A DNA stretch of 64,000 nt from Actinomycetota bacterium. Its GTDB lineage: Bacteria > Actinomycetota > Acidimicrobiia > Acidimicrobiales > JAJPHE01. The notes under the pieces are model-generated. The model searched no databases. It had not been told where the DNA came from and saw only the letters and a list, made by a program, of their open reading frames with translations. Numbering within the stretch: position 1 is the first letter of the stretch; every line of letters begins with the position of its first letter. Positions 8,963 through 17,077 of the stretch are shown piece after piece. The DNA lies in contig JAJPHE010000118.1 in NCBI GenBank assembly GCA_021325435.1, positions 1-64,000 on the forward strand, given 5' to 3'. The position numbers and the translations under genes are program-made.

Positions 8963-10507
8963 ATGTACCCGGGGACCCGCGCCAAGGAGAACCCGGACCG
9001 CCCGGCGGTGATCATGGGCGGCTCGGGGGAGATCGTCACCTTCGCCGAGCTGGACCAGCGCTCCAACCGGCTGGCCCACCTCCTGCGGGCGGCCGGCCTG
9101 CGCCGGGGCGACCACCTCGCTCTGTTCATGGAGAACCACCCCCGCTTCCTCGAGGTGGTGTGGGCCGGGTTGCGCTCCGGGCTGTACGTGACGGCGATCA
9201 ACAGTCACCTCACCCCGCCCGAGGTCTCCTACATCGTCCAGGACTGTGAGGCCCGGGCCCTGGTGACCTCGCTGGCCAAGGCCGAGGTGGCCTCCGAGCT
9301 GGACGCCGGCGCCACCAAGAACCTGGCCACCCGCCTGATGGTCGACGGGACAACCGACGGCTTCGAGGCCTACGAGAGCGCCGTGGCCGGCTTGCCCGGC
9401 ACCCCGGTGCAAGACGAATCCTCGGGCACGACGATGCTGTACTCGTCGGGCACCACCGGGCGGCCCAAGGGGGTGCTTCGCCCGCTGCCCCAGGAGGCCC
9501 CGTGGGAGCCGGACCGACGCCTGGCCGGCCTCGGTCCGCTCTACAAGTTCCGCGACGGGATGGTGTACCTGTCGCCGGCGCCCATGTACCACGCCGCCCC
9601 GCTGGCGTTCTCGGTGTCGGCCCAGCGCTTCGGCGGCACGGTCGTGATCATGGAGCACTTCGACCCGGCCGGGGCCCTGGCGCTGATCGAACGACACCGG
9701 GTGACCCACAGCCAGTGGGTGCCGACGATGTTCGTGCGGCTGCTGCGCCTGCCCGACGAGGAGCGCGGCCGCCACGACCTGTCGTCCCACGAGGTCGCCA
9801 TCCACGCCGCCGCCCCCTGCCCGGTGGCGGTGAAGCGCTCGATGATCGAGTGGTGGGGCCCCATCCTGTACGAGTACTACGCCGGCACCGAGGGAAACGG
9901 GTCCACCTACATCACCAGCGAGCAGTGGCTCGAGCATCCCGGCTCGGTCGGCCAGCCGATGGTCGCCAAGGTCCACATCATCGGCGAGGACGGGCGCGAG
10001 CTCGGCCCCGGCCAGGAGGGCACCATCTACTTCTCGGGCGGCGGCCAGTTCGAGTACCACAAGGACCCGGACAAGACGGCCCAGGCCCGGCTGCCGGGCG
10101 GGCTCAGCACCCTCGGCGACGTGGGCTACCTCGACGAGGAGGGCTGGCTCTACCTCACCGACCGCAAGGCCTACATGATCATCTCGGGCGGGGTGAACAT
10201 CTACCCCCGCGAGGTGGAAGACGTTCTCATCCAACATCCGTCGGTCGCCGACGTGGCCGTGTTCGGCGTGCCCCACGACGACCTGGGTGAGGAGGTGAAG
10301 GCGGTGGTGCAGCCCGTGGCCGGGGCGGACCCCGGCCCCGACCTCGAGCGCGAGCTGCTCGGTTTCGCCCGCACCCAGCTGGCCGGGTTCAAGTGCCCCC
10401 GCTCGGTCGACTTCGAGGCCGAGCTGCCGCGGCTGCCGACCGGCAAGCTGTACAAACGCCTGCTGCGCGACCGCTACTGGGGCAAAGCCGACTCGCGCAT
10501 CGTGTGA
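8963..10507 (+). CDS. acyl-CoA synthetase (AMP-binding, FadD-like)
   Basis: 514 aa, ANL superfamily ligase that activates a carboxylic acid to its acyl-AMP and then acyl-CoA. P-loop-like core motif TTMLYSSGTTGRPKGV (~residues 155-170), the adenine-binding motif YEYYAGTEGNGSTYI, the hinge motif YLTDRKAYMIISGGVNIYP, and the catalytic Lys region LPTGKLYKRLLRDRYW are all present. Start ATG at 8963; the upstream GTG-range extension to 8888 is not conserved-looking. A 182 bp divergent region separates it from the PEP-utilising gene. Substrate is probably a fatty or related carboxylic acid (family inference). Confidence 0.92.
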   Translation: MYPGTRAKENPDRPAVIMGGSGEIVTFAELDQRSNRLAHLLRAAGLRRGDHLALFMENHPRFLEVVWAGLRSGLYVTAINSHLTPPEVSYIVQDCEARALVTSLAKAEVASELDAGATKNLATRLMVDGTTDGFEAYESAVAGLPGTPVQDESSGTTMLYSSGTTGRPKGVLRPLPQEAPWEPDRRLAGLGPLYKFRDGMVYLSPAPMYHAAPLAFSVSAQRFGGTVVIMEHFDPAGALALIERHRVTHSQWVPTMFVRLLRLPDEERGRHDLSSHEVAIHAAAPCPVAVKRSMIEWWGPILYEYYAGTEGNGSTYITSEQWLEHPGSVGQPMVAKVHIIGEDGRELGPGQEGTIYFSGGGQFEYHKDPDKTAQARLPGGLSTLGDVGYLDEEGWLYLTDRKAYMIISGGVNIYPREVEDVLIQHPSVADVAVFGVPHDDLGEEVKAVVQPVAGADPGPDLERELLGFARTQLAGFKCPRSVDFEAELPRLPTGKLYKRLLRDRYWGKADSRIV

Positions 10508-10604
10508 GCGGCTAGGGCAACAAGTCCCTACCTATCCCCGACCCTTCCTGCTTACCGTGGCGGGCGTGGGCGGCGTTCGCCGGCCACGGGCGAAGGAGGA
10601 CGCG

Positions 10605-10871
10605 ATGGCCGTCAAGGCGGTGCTGGACGTCACCCTGGTGCTGGAGGAGGACGAGGACCACACCATGGCCGAGGCCCGGCTGCGCATGCGCGGCTCCACC
10701 TACGTGGCCAGGGGGCGGGCCCGGCGCAATCCGGTCGACCCGTCGGTCCCTCGCATCGGCGAGGAGCTGGCCGTGGGGCGGGCCCTGTCGGAGCTGGCCC
10801 ACCAGCTGGTGGAGGCCGCGGCGGAGGAGATCACCGAGCGCGAGGGCCGCCCCGCTCACCTGTTCGCCTGA
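10605..10871 (+). CDS. DUF1876 domain protein
   Basis: 88 aa. The pattern of VxLxLEEDEDHTMAEARLRM, the ARRNPVDPSVPRIGEELAVG block and the final helix ALSELAHQLVEAAAEEI is that of the actinobacterial DUF1876 family, a small cytoplasmic domain of unknown function. AAGGAGGA at 10593-10600 lies 4 nt before the ATG; the frame extends upstream without a better start. The preceding 97 bp contain the short inverted repeat TAGGG-N8-CCCTA (10513-10530), which could be a weak operator or terminator. Confidence 0.88.
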   Translation: MAVKAVLDVTLVLEEDEDHTMAEARLRMRGSTYVARGRARRNPVDPSVPRIGEELAVGRALSELAHQLVEAAAEEITEREGRPAHLFA

Positions 10872-10907
10872 GCTCCCCTGGATGGGGCAGCTACCGGGCG
10901 GCGGCGC

Positions 10908-11616
10908 TCAGCCGGCGCCGTAGAAGCCGGCGTCCCCGAAGCTGAACACGCCTCCGTCGGCCCCGACGAGCAGGTAGCCCCGCCCGTCGGGGCTCGCCGA
11001 CATGCCGACGACCGGCGCATTGAGGCTCTTGCCGGCCATCGACCCGTAGAAGTGGGCGTCCCCGAAGGCGAACACGCCCCCGTCGTCGCCCACCAGCCAG
11101 TAGCCGCCGCCGTCGGGGGTCGATGCCATGCCGACGATCGGCGCGGCGAGCCGCTGACCCCCCATCGACCCGAAGAAGCCGGCGTCGCCGTAGCAGAAGA
11201 CGCCGCCGTCCGAGGCGGCGAGGCGGTAGCCGCCCCCGTCGACGGAGGAGTTGACGGCGACGACGGGGCGGGCCAGACGCAGCCCGCCGGCCGACCCGTG
11301 GAAGGTGGCATCGCCGAAGGTGAACACCCCCCCGTCGGCGCCGGCGAGCAGATATCCGCCGCTGTCGGGGGTGGCGGCCATGCCCACCATGGGGGCCGCC
11401 AGCGGCTTGCCGCCCATCGAGCCGTGGAAGCCGGCGTCGCCGAAGCTGAACACCCCGCCGTCGGTCGCCGTCATCCAGTAGCCCCCGCCGGTGGCGTCCC
11501 CGGCCCCGCCCACCACCAGCTGGGCCAGGTTCATCGAGGCGGCCGAGCCGTGGTCCACGGCGGCGCCCCGGACCTCGGTGGCGCCCAGGCCGGTGAGGAT
11601 GGTGTAGCCGAGCCCG
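10908..11616 (-). repeat. six 42-residue propeller-type repeats (coding, VanY protein)
   Basis: Five clear and one degenerate copies of a 126 bp coding unit. Consensus core is DGGVFxFGDAxFxGS. The same unit occurs six times in the FG-GAP protein at 25549-26298. The copies here have diverged at the DNA level, unlike copies 3 and 4 there. Confidence 0.8.
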
Positions 11617-12281
11617 CCCGGAGCCGGCAGCAGCGACACCACGTCGGCCCGGATGGGCGGGTCGCCCTGGACGCCGCCGTCCCCGACCCACTCGAAGTGC
11701 CACGCCTCGGGGCAGGCGCTGCCGCCGGGCATGGCCCACCCGGGCCGGTTCCACCCGAAGTCGCCGGCGTTGGCGGCCAGCCAGGCGTACTGGGGGTCGC
11801 CGAACCCGAGGGCGGCGTCGAAGGTGCCGGTGTTGAAGTCGACAGCCTTGCCCCACCCGTGCATCGAGGTGCCGGTGGGCTGGCCGGTCGGGCTGGTGGT
11901 CACCGGGGCGGCGCAGGCGCTGTTGCCCGCCGCCGTCCACTGGGCCGACGCCGCCTGCTCGCCGGCCAGGGACCGGTAGCACTGGTCCGTCCCGAGCGAC
12001 ACCCCCTCGTCGCGGGCGGTGGCGAGGAGCAGGCCGAGGCTGGGGGCCGCCGCCCGGTAGGCGGTGCAGTGGGGGGCCACCCCGATCAGGTCGGAGGCGG
12101 GCAGCTCCCCGTTGGTGGCCCCGGGCACGGGCGTGGGCTTGTTCGACGGGTTGATCGCCGGCCCGCCCAGGGCGCCGGCCCCGGTGGGCACCGCAAGCGG
12201 CAGCAGGAAGGCGGCGGCGATCACCGCCGGCCGGCCAGCGAGGAGCAGGTGGGAGCGGGGGGAGCGGTCCGCCGGTCGCAT
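10908..12281 (-). CDS. secreted VanY-type D-alanyl-D-alanine carboxypeptidase with C-terminal six-repeat domain
   Basis: 457 aa. A signal peptide (LLLAGRPAVIAAAFLLPLAV, cleavage near GAGA-LG) precedes a peptidase M15B domain (~60-215): QCYRSLAGEQAA, the zinc motif GTSMHGWGKAVDFN (His and Asp ligands) and PEAWHFEWVG (third His). This family trims the terminal D-Ala from peptidoglycan stems. Residues ~220-457 are six copies of a 42-residue repeat of form GGYWLVxxDGGVFxFGDAxFxGSxGxxxLxxPVVGMxxxPD. The first (from GLGYTILTG) is degenerate and the last stops at GDAGFYGAG. The start ATG at 12281 gives a proper signal peptide; upstream in-frame starts do not. It is divergent from the ECF sigma gene. 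Confidence 0.85.
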   Translation of the reverse strand: MRPADRSPRSHLLLAGRPAVIAAAFLLPLAVPTGAGALGGPAINPSNKPTPVPGATNGELPASDLIGVAPHCTAYRAAAPSLGLLLATARDEGVSLGTDQCYRSLAGEQAASAQWTAAGNSACAAPVTTSPTGQPTGTSMHGWGKAVDFNTGTFDAALGFGDPQYAWLAANAGDFGWNRPGWAMPGGSACPEAWHFEWVGDGGVQGDPPIRADVVSLLPAPGGLGYTILTGLGATEVRGAAVDHGSAASMNLAQLVVGGAGDATGGGYWMTATDGGVFSFGDAGFHGSMGGKPLAAPMVGMAATPDSGGYLLAGADGGVFTFGDATFHGSAGGLRLARPVVAVNSSVDGGGYRLAASDGGVFCYGDAGFFGSMGGQRLAAPIVGMASTPDGGGYWLVGDDGGVFAFGDAHFYGSMAGKSLNAPVVGMSASPDGRGYLLVGADGGVFSFGDAGFYGAG

Positions 12282-12360
12282 CGGATCAGTCAACCACGGA
12301 TGCCGGATCCGGACGGGAAGCTCGGGAGGGGGCGAACCCCTGCCGATATGGACCTCCGGT

Positions 12361-13041
12361 ATGTTGCACCGACATCGGGACCAGTCCGGGGGGCCGCCCA
12401 TCGCCACGGAGCCGGCGGTTGTGAGCCGGGGCCCCGAGCCGGAGCCGCGGCCCGGGCGCCACGCCGGCGCCGGGCCGGCCGAGCAGCCCGACCAGGAGTT
12501 CCTCGCCGCCCTCGAGGCCGCCCAGGCCGGCCAGGACTGGGCCGTCGCCGTTTTGTTCCGCCGGCACAACCCCCGCCTCCTGCGCTACCTGCGGGCTCAG
12601 GCGCCGGAGGTGGCCGAGGACCTGGCCTCCGAGGTGTGGATGGCCATGGCCCGCCAGCTGGTGGGCTTCGAAGGGGACGAAAGGGCCTTTCGGGCCTGGA
12701 TGTTCACCATCGCCCGCCGGCGGGTGATCCAGCACTGGCGCCAGAAGGGCCGCCGGCGCACCAGCCCGGCCCCCAACGAGGTCTTCTTCGACCGGGCCGC
12801 CCCTGACGACCCCTCCACCGAGGGCCTCCAGGCGCTGTCGGCCCAGGACGCGGTGGCCGCCCTGGCCGCCCACCTGCCCCCCGACCAGGTCGAGGTCGTC
12901 CTGCTCAGGGTGGTCGCCGGCCTCTCCGTTGAAGAGGTGGCCGAGATGGTGGGCAAGAGCCCCGGGGCGGTCCGGGTCACCCAGCACCGGGCCCTGCGCC
13001 GCCTGGCTGAGCATTTCTCCCCGGAGGCTGTAACGGGATGA
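12361..13041 (+). CDS. ECF-type RNA polymerase sigma factor
   Basis: 226 aa. Sigma region 2 is LFRRHNPRLLRYLRAQAPEVAEDLASEVWMAMARQL with the core FRAWMFTIARRRVIQHWRQ (~60-125). Region 4 is LPPDQVEVVLLRVVAGLSVEEVAEMVGKSPGAVRVTQHRALRRLA (~175-220). The N-terminal ~45 residues are Pro/Glu-rich and unstructured. ATG at 12361 is the only ATG; a GTG at 12421 (MSRGPEPEP) is an alternative, and no strong ribosome site decides it. The stop overlaps the start of the anti-sigma-like gene by 4 bp (ATGA), showing co-translation. Confidence 0.88.
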   Translation: MLHRHRDQSGGPPIATEPAVVSRGPEPEPRPGRHAGAGPAEQPDQEFLAALEAAQAGQDWAVAVLFRRHNPRLLRYLRAQAPEVAEDLASEVWMAMARQLVGFEGDERAFRAWMFTIARRRVIQHWRQKGRRRTSPAPNEVFFDRAAPDDPSTEGLQALSAQDAVAALAAHLPPDQVEVVLLRVVAGLSVEEVAEMVGKSPGAVRVTQHRALRRLAEHFSPEAVTG

Positions 13042-13943
13042 GCCCGAAGCGCGATTCGGATGACGAGATGTCCCGGTTCCCCTTCGACGACGACACCGCC
13101 GACCGGCTCCTGTCCGGCGAGCTCGCCCCTGGCGACGCTCCCCCGGGCTACGCCCGCCTGGCCGAGGTGGTCAGGGCCGCTCAGGGCCCCGCCTCTCGGT
13201 CCGAGCTGGCCATGGAGGCGTCCGTGGTGGCGGCGGTGGGGGAAGCGGTGAGGTCGATCCCCGGCATACGTCCCAGCCCGAATCGGAGAAAGTCCATGCT
13301 CGGCAAGTTGGCCTCGGCCAAGATCGCGGCCATCGCCGCCACGACGGTCCTCGGCGGCGCCGTCGCCGCCGCCGCCACCGGCAGCCTGCCGGCCCCGGCC
13401 CAGCACGCCGCCTCCGTGGCCCTGTCCCAGGTCGGCATCAACGTGTCCGACGGCAGCCACGGCCACGGCAAGGGGCACACCCACGGCACCGCCCCCGGCC
13501 TGGTCGGCAACAAGCACGCCGAGTACGGCCTGTGCCAGGCCTACGAGGCCCACGTCTCCGCCGGCACCCTGGCCACTGGAGGCTGGCTGAACTCGACCGC
13601 CTTCCAGACTCTCGCCACCGAGGCCACCGGCGGTCAGGCCGGCCTCGGCGCCTTCTGCACCAACCTGTTGGCCTCGGCGCCGACCGCCAGCAACGACGCC
13701 GGCGAGTCGGGTGCCGACCACGGCAAGCCGGCGAACCCCGGGAAGTCCCACAAGCCGTCCAGCGCCGGCACCAAGGCGGACGACAACGGCACTACCGAGC
13801 CGTCCGAACCGTCCGAGAGCGACAACGGCAGCGTCCCGGCCCAGGGCGAGACCCACGCCACCGCCGGCGCCCACAACTCGTCGGTCGGCACCGGCGCCGC
13901 CTCCACGGCCACCGCCGGCGTGACCCATTCCGGGCGACCCTGA
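13038..13943 (+). CDS. membrane-anchored anti-sigma factor candidate (RsdA-like)
   Basis: 301 aa, translated from an ATGA overlap with the sigma gene. The N-terminal part (DDDTADRLLSGELAPGDAPP, then YARLAEVVRAAQ) resembles the sigma-binding region of RsdA-type anti-sigma factors, which hold an ECF sigma at the membrane. A single membrane segment follows (IAAIAATTVLGGAVAAAATG, ~residues 94-114). Beyond it is an exported region with a His/Gly stretch (GSHGHGKGHTHGTAPG), a short Cys-bearing segment (YGLCQAYEAH ... AFCTNLL), and a Thr/Ser/Gly-rich, low-complexity tail. No zinc-finger HxxxCxxC motif is present. The role is inferred from position and layout. Confidence 0.7.
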   Translation: MSPKRDSDDEMSRFPFDDDTADRLLSGELAPGDAPPGYARLAEVVRAAQGPASRSELAMEASVVAAVGEAVRSIPGIRPSPNRRKSMLGKLASAKIAAIAATTVLGGAVAAAATGSLPAPAQHAASVALSQVGINVSDGSHGHGKGHTHGTAPGLVGNKHAEYGLCQAYEAHVSAGTLATGGWLNSTAFQTLATEATGGQAGLGAFCTNLLASAPTASNDAGESGADHGKPANPGKSHKPSSAGTKADDNGTTEPSEPSESDNGSVPAQGETHATAGAHNSSVGTGAASTATAGVTHSGRP

Positions 13944-13986
13944 CACCCACAGCCTGACGACCCAGCAACAACACGGCATACCCGGA

Positions 13987-14021
13987 GCGACGGCGCGGGT
14001 CCCAGGGGCCCGCTCCGTCGC
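13987..14021. terminator. bidirectional terminator hairpin between convergent genes
   Basis: Near-perfect inverted repeat (GCGACGGCGCGGGTCC / GGCCCGCTCCGTCGC, two mismatches) in the gap between the convergent anti-sigma and HisKA genes. GC-rich without a T-tract, as is usual in this genome. Confidence 0.65.
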
Positions 14022-14022
14022 G

Positions 14023-14331
14023 TTAGCCCCGGCTGGCTTGCTGGCGGCGCTCGGCCTCCACGCCGAGCCCGTCGAGCAGGACCGTCGCCTCCCCGGGGAG
14101 TCCCCGGACCAGGTCCTTCAGGACCTCACCGGTGAAGCGTGAGCGGTCGAGGATCACCTGGAGGAAGTAGCGGCGCTCGTCCTCGGCGATCTCGTCCCAG
14201 CGCTCGAGCAGGAGCTGGGAGGCGAAGGTGATCGAGGTGATGGGACCGAGCAGCCCGTGGGCGGTCACCGCCAGCAGGGCGTCGTCATAGTCCCCGCTGC
14301 CGGCGCCGGGTGCTGTGTGGTAATCGCTCAT
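14023..14331 (-). CDS. stand-alone histidine-kinase dimerisation (HisKA-like) protein
   Basis: 102 aa. The central part, LLAVTAHGLLGPITSITFAS, followed by a second long helix (RRYFLQVILDRSRFTGEVLKDLV), reads like the two-helix HisKA dimerisation/phospho-acceptor domain of sensor kinases. The HATPase domain is absent and the frame stops, so this is a separate small protein, not a fragment reading on. The acidic residue that normally follows the phospho-His (H-E/D-x-x-x-P) is Gly here (HGLLGP). It could be a phosphotransfer partner or a dominant dimerisation partner of a kinase elsewhere. The 118 bp upstream hold TAGAAT on the coding strand as a possible -10 element. Confidence 0.6.
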   Translation of the reverse strand: MSDYHTAPGAGSGDYDDALLAVTAHGLLGPITSITFASQLLLERWDEIAEDERRYFLQVILDRSRFTGEVLKDLVRGLPGEATVLLDGLGVEAERRQQASRG

Positions 14332-14449
14332 GTCGCCAAGCGTCTCCCGGCGTCAGCCGCCATTGCGCCCCACCGCTCGGCCGGCGTGACGGGTCATGAA
14401 TTCTACTTGAGGTCTCTAACTTCCTGGTGATCCGACCCGGAAGCTTCTG

Positions 14450-15322
14450 TCAGCCGGTACCGGAACCGTTGCCGGATCCCTTGCCCGCACCGGCCCCCGC
14501 CGGTTCCTCGGCTGTTCCGCGCAGCCGCTTGATCATCTCGGCTCGGGCCTCGTCGCCCAGCCGGCCGATCTCCTCGATCTCGTCGTCGCTGAACCCGGCC
14601 AGCTGGCGGAACCGGCGCGACAAGATGATCGGGCTGTCCTCGCTGTTGCTGCGCCCGCCGTTGAAGCTGAACAGCTTGTCGATGGTGCGCTGGAACTCGA
14701 GGGCCCGCTCGCGCCGCTCGGGGTCGTTGGCGGTGAGCTGGCGCAGCCAGTCCGATCCCATCTTCACGTGGGTCACCTCGTCGGCCAGCATCCAGTCCTC
14801 GCAGAAGGCGAGCACCGGGTCACCGGAGCGCTCCCCGAAGTCGCGCATGGTGTTGAACACGTCGATGGCGAGACCTTCGAGGCCCCGGTTCACTCCGGTG
14901 AGCCGCAGCACCGGGTCGGGGCTGCAGGCCGCCTGGTACAAGAAGCGCGACTCGGCGAACTCGCCGATCTCCGTGCCCATCCAGTCCGACAGCTTCACCG
15001 AGATCTCCACGTGGCGGGCCTCGTCCCAGCACTGGCGGGCCATGTCCAGCTTCAAGGCGTAGGGCGCTTCGGCCTCGTCGAAGTCCCAGCAGGTACGCCC
15101 GGCGCCCTCGAGGGCCTGGACCTCACCCATGAAGATGCCGTGCATGAGCGCCCGGGCCCGGTCGGGTGAGGTCGGGTCCTCGGGTGACATCCGCCCCGGA
15201 GCCTGGTAGTTGCCCGAGTTGACCTGCTGGCCGATGCGCGGGTCGTTGAACCTCGCCCGCTGGTCGACCTCAACGAAGCGACCGTCTCGGGCGAGCCTGT
15301 CAGCCGGCCAGATCTGCCTCAT
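14450..15322 (-). CDS. DUF455-like ferritin-fold di-iron protein
   Basis: 290 aa. Four-helix ferritin-like protein with carboxylate/His metal ligands spaced as in di-iron proteins: MGEVQALEGAGRTCWDF, CWDEARHVEI, RGLEGLAIDVFNTM and LADEVTHVKMG (E...ExxH twice). This matches the DUF455 family, whose reaction is not established. A Gly/Lys-rich tail (GAGAGKGSGNGSGTG) ends the protein. ATG at 15322 has AGGGGGA upstream. It is the last gene of a three-gene unit behind the D-aminoacylase-like and amidohydrolase genes (gap 38 bp), so a role in oxidising or sensing their substrate is possible. Confidence 0.75.
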   Translation of the reverse strand: MRQIWPADRLARDGRFVEVDQRARFNDPRIGQQVNSGNYQAPGRMSPEDPTSPDRARALMHGIFMGEVQALEGAGRTCWDFDEAEAPYALKLDMARQCWDEARHVEISVKLSDWMGTEIGEFAESRFLYQAACSPDPVLRLTGVNRGLEGLAIDVFNTMRDFGERSGDPVLAFCEDWMLADEVTHVKMGSDWLRQLTANDPERRERALEFQRTIDKLFSFNGGRSNSEDSPIILSRRFRQLAGFSDDEIEEIGRLGDEARAEMIKRLRGTAEEPAGAGAGKGSGNGSGTG

Positions 15323-15360
15323 CGCTGTCCCCCTGACGCGATCGTTGCCGTGGCCAGACG

Positions 15361-17076
15361 CTACACCGGCGCCGGCTGGGCCCCCCGCACCAGCTGGCCG
15401 GGCAGGGCGCCGGTCGGCTGGCCCTCGGCCAGCACGACCTCCCCGGCGACCACCGTGGCGACGTAGCCCTCGGCCCGCTGGACCAGGCGGCGCCCGCCCG
15501 CGGGCAGGTCGTGGACGATGCGCGGGGCCCGGATGGTCAGCCGGTCCACGTCGATCAGGTTCAGGTCGGCTTTCATGCCCTCGGCGACGACGCCCCGGTC
15601 GTTCAGCCCGACGAGGGCGGCGGTGTCGTGCGCCTGCGCCTTCACCACCCACTCGAGGCTGAGCCGCTCGCCCCGGGCCCGGTCGCGGGTCCAGTGGGTG
15701 ACGAGGTAGGTGGGGAAGCTGCCGTCGCAGATCACCCCGCAGTGGGCCCCGCCGTCGGAGAGGCCGGGCACGGTGAGGGGGTGGGTGAGCATCTGGTAGG
15801 CGACGTCGAGGTTGCCCTCGGCGTAGTTGAGGGCGGGGTAGTACAGCAGGGCGTGGCCGTCGTCGCCGAGCAGCAGGTCGTAGGCGAGGTCCTCGGCGTC
15901 GCGCCCCATGGCCGCGGCCCGGGCCGCCACGCTCGACTCCGGCGCCGGCTCGTAGTCGGGGGGATCGCCGAGCTCGAACATCCGGTCGAACGGCGCCCCC
16001 ACCGCCCCGAACATGCCCCGGCCCTCGGGGCGCTCGGCGAGGATCGCCGCCTTCACCGCGGGCTCGCGCAGGGCCGCCACTCGGTCGGCCAGGGCCAGGT
16101 CGGCCAAGCGCCGGTAGGTAGGCCGGGTGAGGAACGGGTGCAGCGAGCCCTCGAGCCCGAACAACAGCCCGATGGCCCGGGCCGGCACCTGGGCCCGCAT
16201 CGGCACCCCGTCGGCGTCGGCCTTCTCCATCAGCTCCAGCACCCGGCGCCACTGGTCGGGCCACAGCGGGGACTGGGCCAGCGAGATCGACATCGGCCGG
16301 CCGCTGGTCTCGACCATGGCCCGCAGCAGGGCGAACTCCTCGTCGACGTCGCGGAAGTCGGCGACGAACTCGAACACGCCGGCGCCGGCATCACCCAACC
16401 CGGTGGCGATGCCGAGCAGCTCCCCCGATCCGGCGGTGAGGCTCGGCGTCAGGGCGCCATCGCGGGTGCGGTGGTTGCGGGTGCGTGACGACGTGAACCC
16501 GAGGGCCCCGGCCTCGATCGCCTCGCGCACCAGCCGGCGCATGACGGCGATCTCCTCGGCTGTGGGAGCCTCCTCGTGGTCGGCGCCCCGCTCGCCCATG
16601 ACGTAGGCCCGCAGCGCTCCGTGGGGTAGCTGGGCGGCCACGTCGATGGCCCGGCCCCCGGTGTCGATGGTGTCGAGGTACTCGGGGAAGCTCTCCCACC
16701 CCCAGGTGATCCCCTCGGCCAGCGCCGTTCCGGGTATGTCCTCCACGCCCTCCATCAGGCTGATCAACCAGTCATGGCGCGCGGGGTCGGCGGGGGCGAA
16801 GCCCACTCCGCAGTTGCCCATCACCACCGTGGTGACCCCGTGCCACGAGCTGGGCGTCATCAGCGGGTCCCAACTCACCTGGCCGTCGTAGTGGGTGTGG
16901 ATGTCGACGAAGCCGGGAGCGACGATCAGCCCGTCGGCGTCGAGCTGGCGCCGCCCCGAGCCGTCCACCTCGCCCACCGCCGTGATGCGCCCGTCGTCGA
17001 CGGCCACGTCGGCCCGGTAGCGCTGGCGTCCGGTTCCGTCCACGACCGTTCCGCCGCGGATCACCAAGTCGTGCAA
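15361..17076 (-). CDS. N-acyl-D-amino-acid deacylase-like amidohydrolase
   Basis: 571 aa, amidohydrolase superfamily (D-aminoacylase / amidohydrolase_3). N-terminal beta-sandwich LVIRGGTVVDGTGRQRYRAD, then the metal motif VAPGFVDIHTHYDGQ (HxH) of the TIM barrel, NCGVGFAP with the Cys seen in D-aminoacylases, and the late SDGGAHCGVICDG holding the catalytic Asp. It removes an acyl group from an N-acyl-D-amino acid or similar ring/amide. The start is a TTG at 17076, 5 nt after GGAGGT, and only 1 bp after the upstream TGA, so translation is coupled. ATG/GTG codons further upstream lie inside the neighbour. Confidence 0.88.
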   Translation of the reverse strand: MHDLVIRGGTVVDGTGRQRYRADVAVDDGRITAVGEVDGSGRRQLDADGLIVAPGFVDIHTHYDGQVSWDPLMTPSSWHGVTTVVMGNCGVGFAPADPARHDWLISLMEGVEDIPGTALAEGITWGWESFPEYLDTIDTGGRAIDVAAQLPHGALRAYVMGERGADHEEAPTAEEIAVMRRLVREAIEAGALGFTSSRTRNHRTRDGALTPSLTAGSGELLGIATGLGDAGAGVFEFVADFRDVDEEFALLRAMVETSGRPMSISLAQSPLWPDQWRRVLELMEKADADGVPMRAQVPARAIGLLFGLEGSLHPFLTRPTYRRLADLALADRVAALREPAVKAAILAERPEGRGMFGAVGAPFDRMFELGDPPDYEPAPESSVAARAAAMGRDAEDLAYDLLLGDDGHALLYYPALNYAEGNLDVAYQMLTHPLTVPGLSDGGAHCGVICDGSFPTYLVTHWTRDRARGERLSLEWVVKAQAHDTAALVGLNDRGVVAEGMKADLNLIDVDRLTIRAPRIVHDLPAGGRRLVQRAEGYVATVVAGEVVLAEGQPTGALPGQLVRGAQPAPV

Positions 17077-17077
17077 C

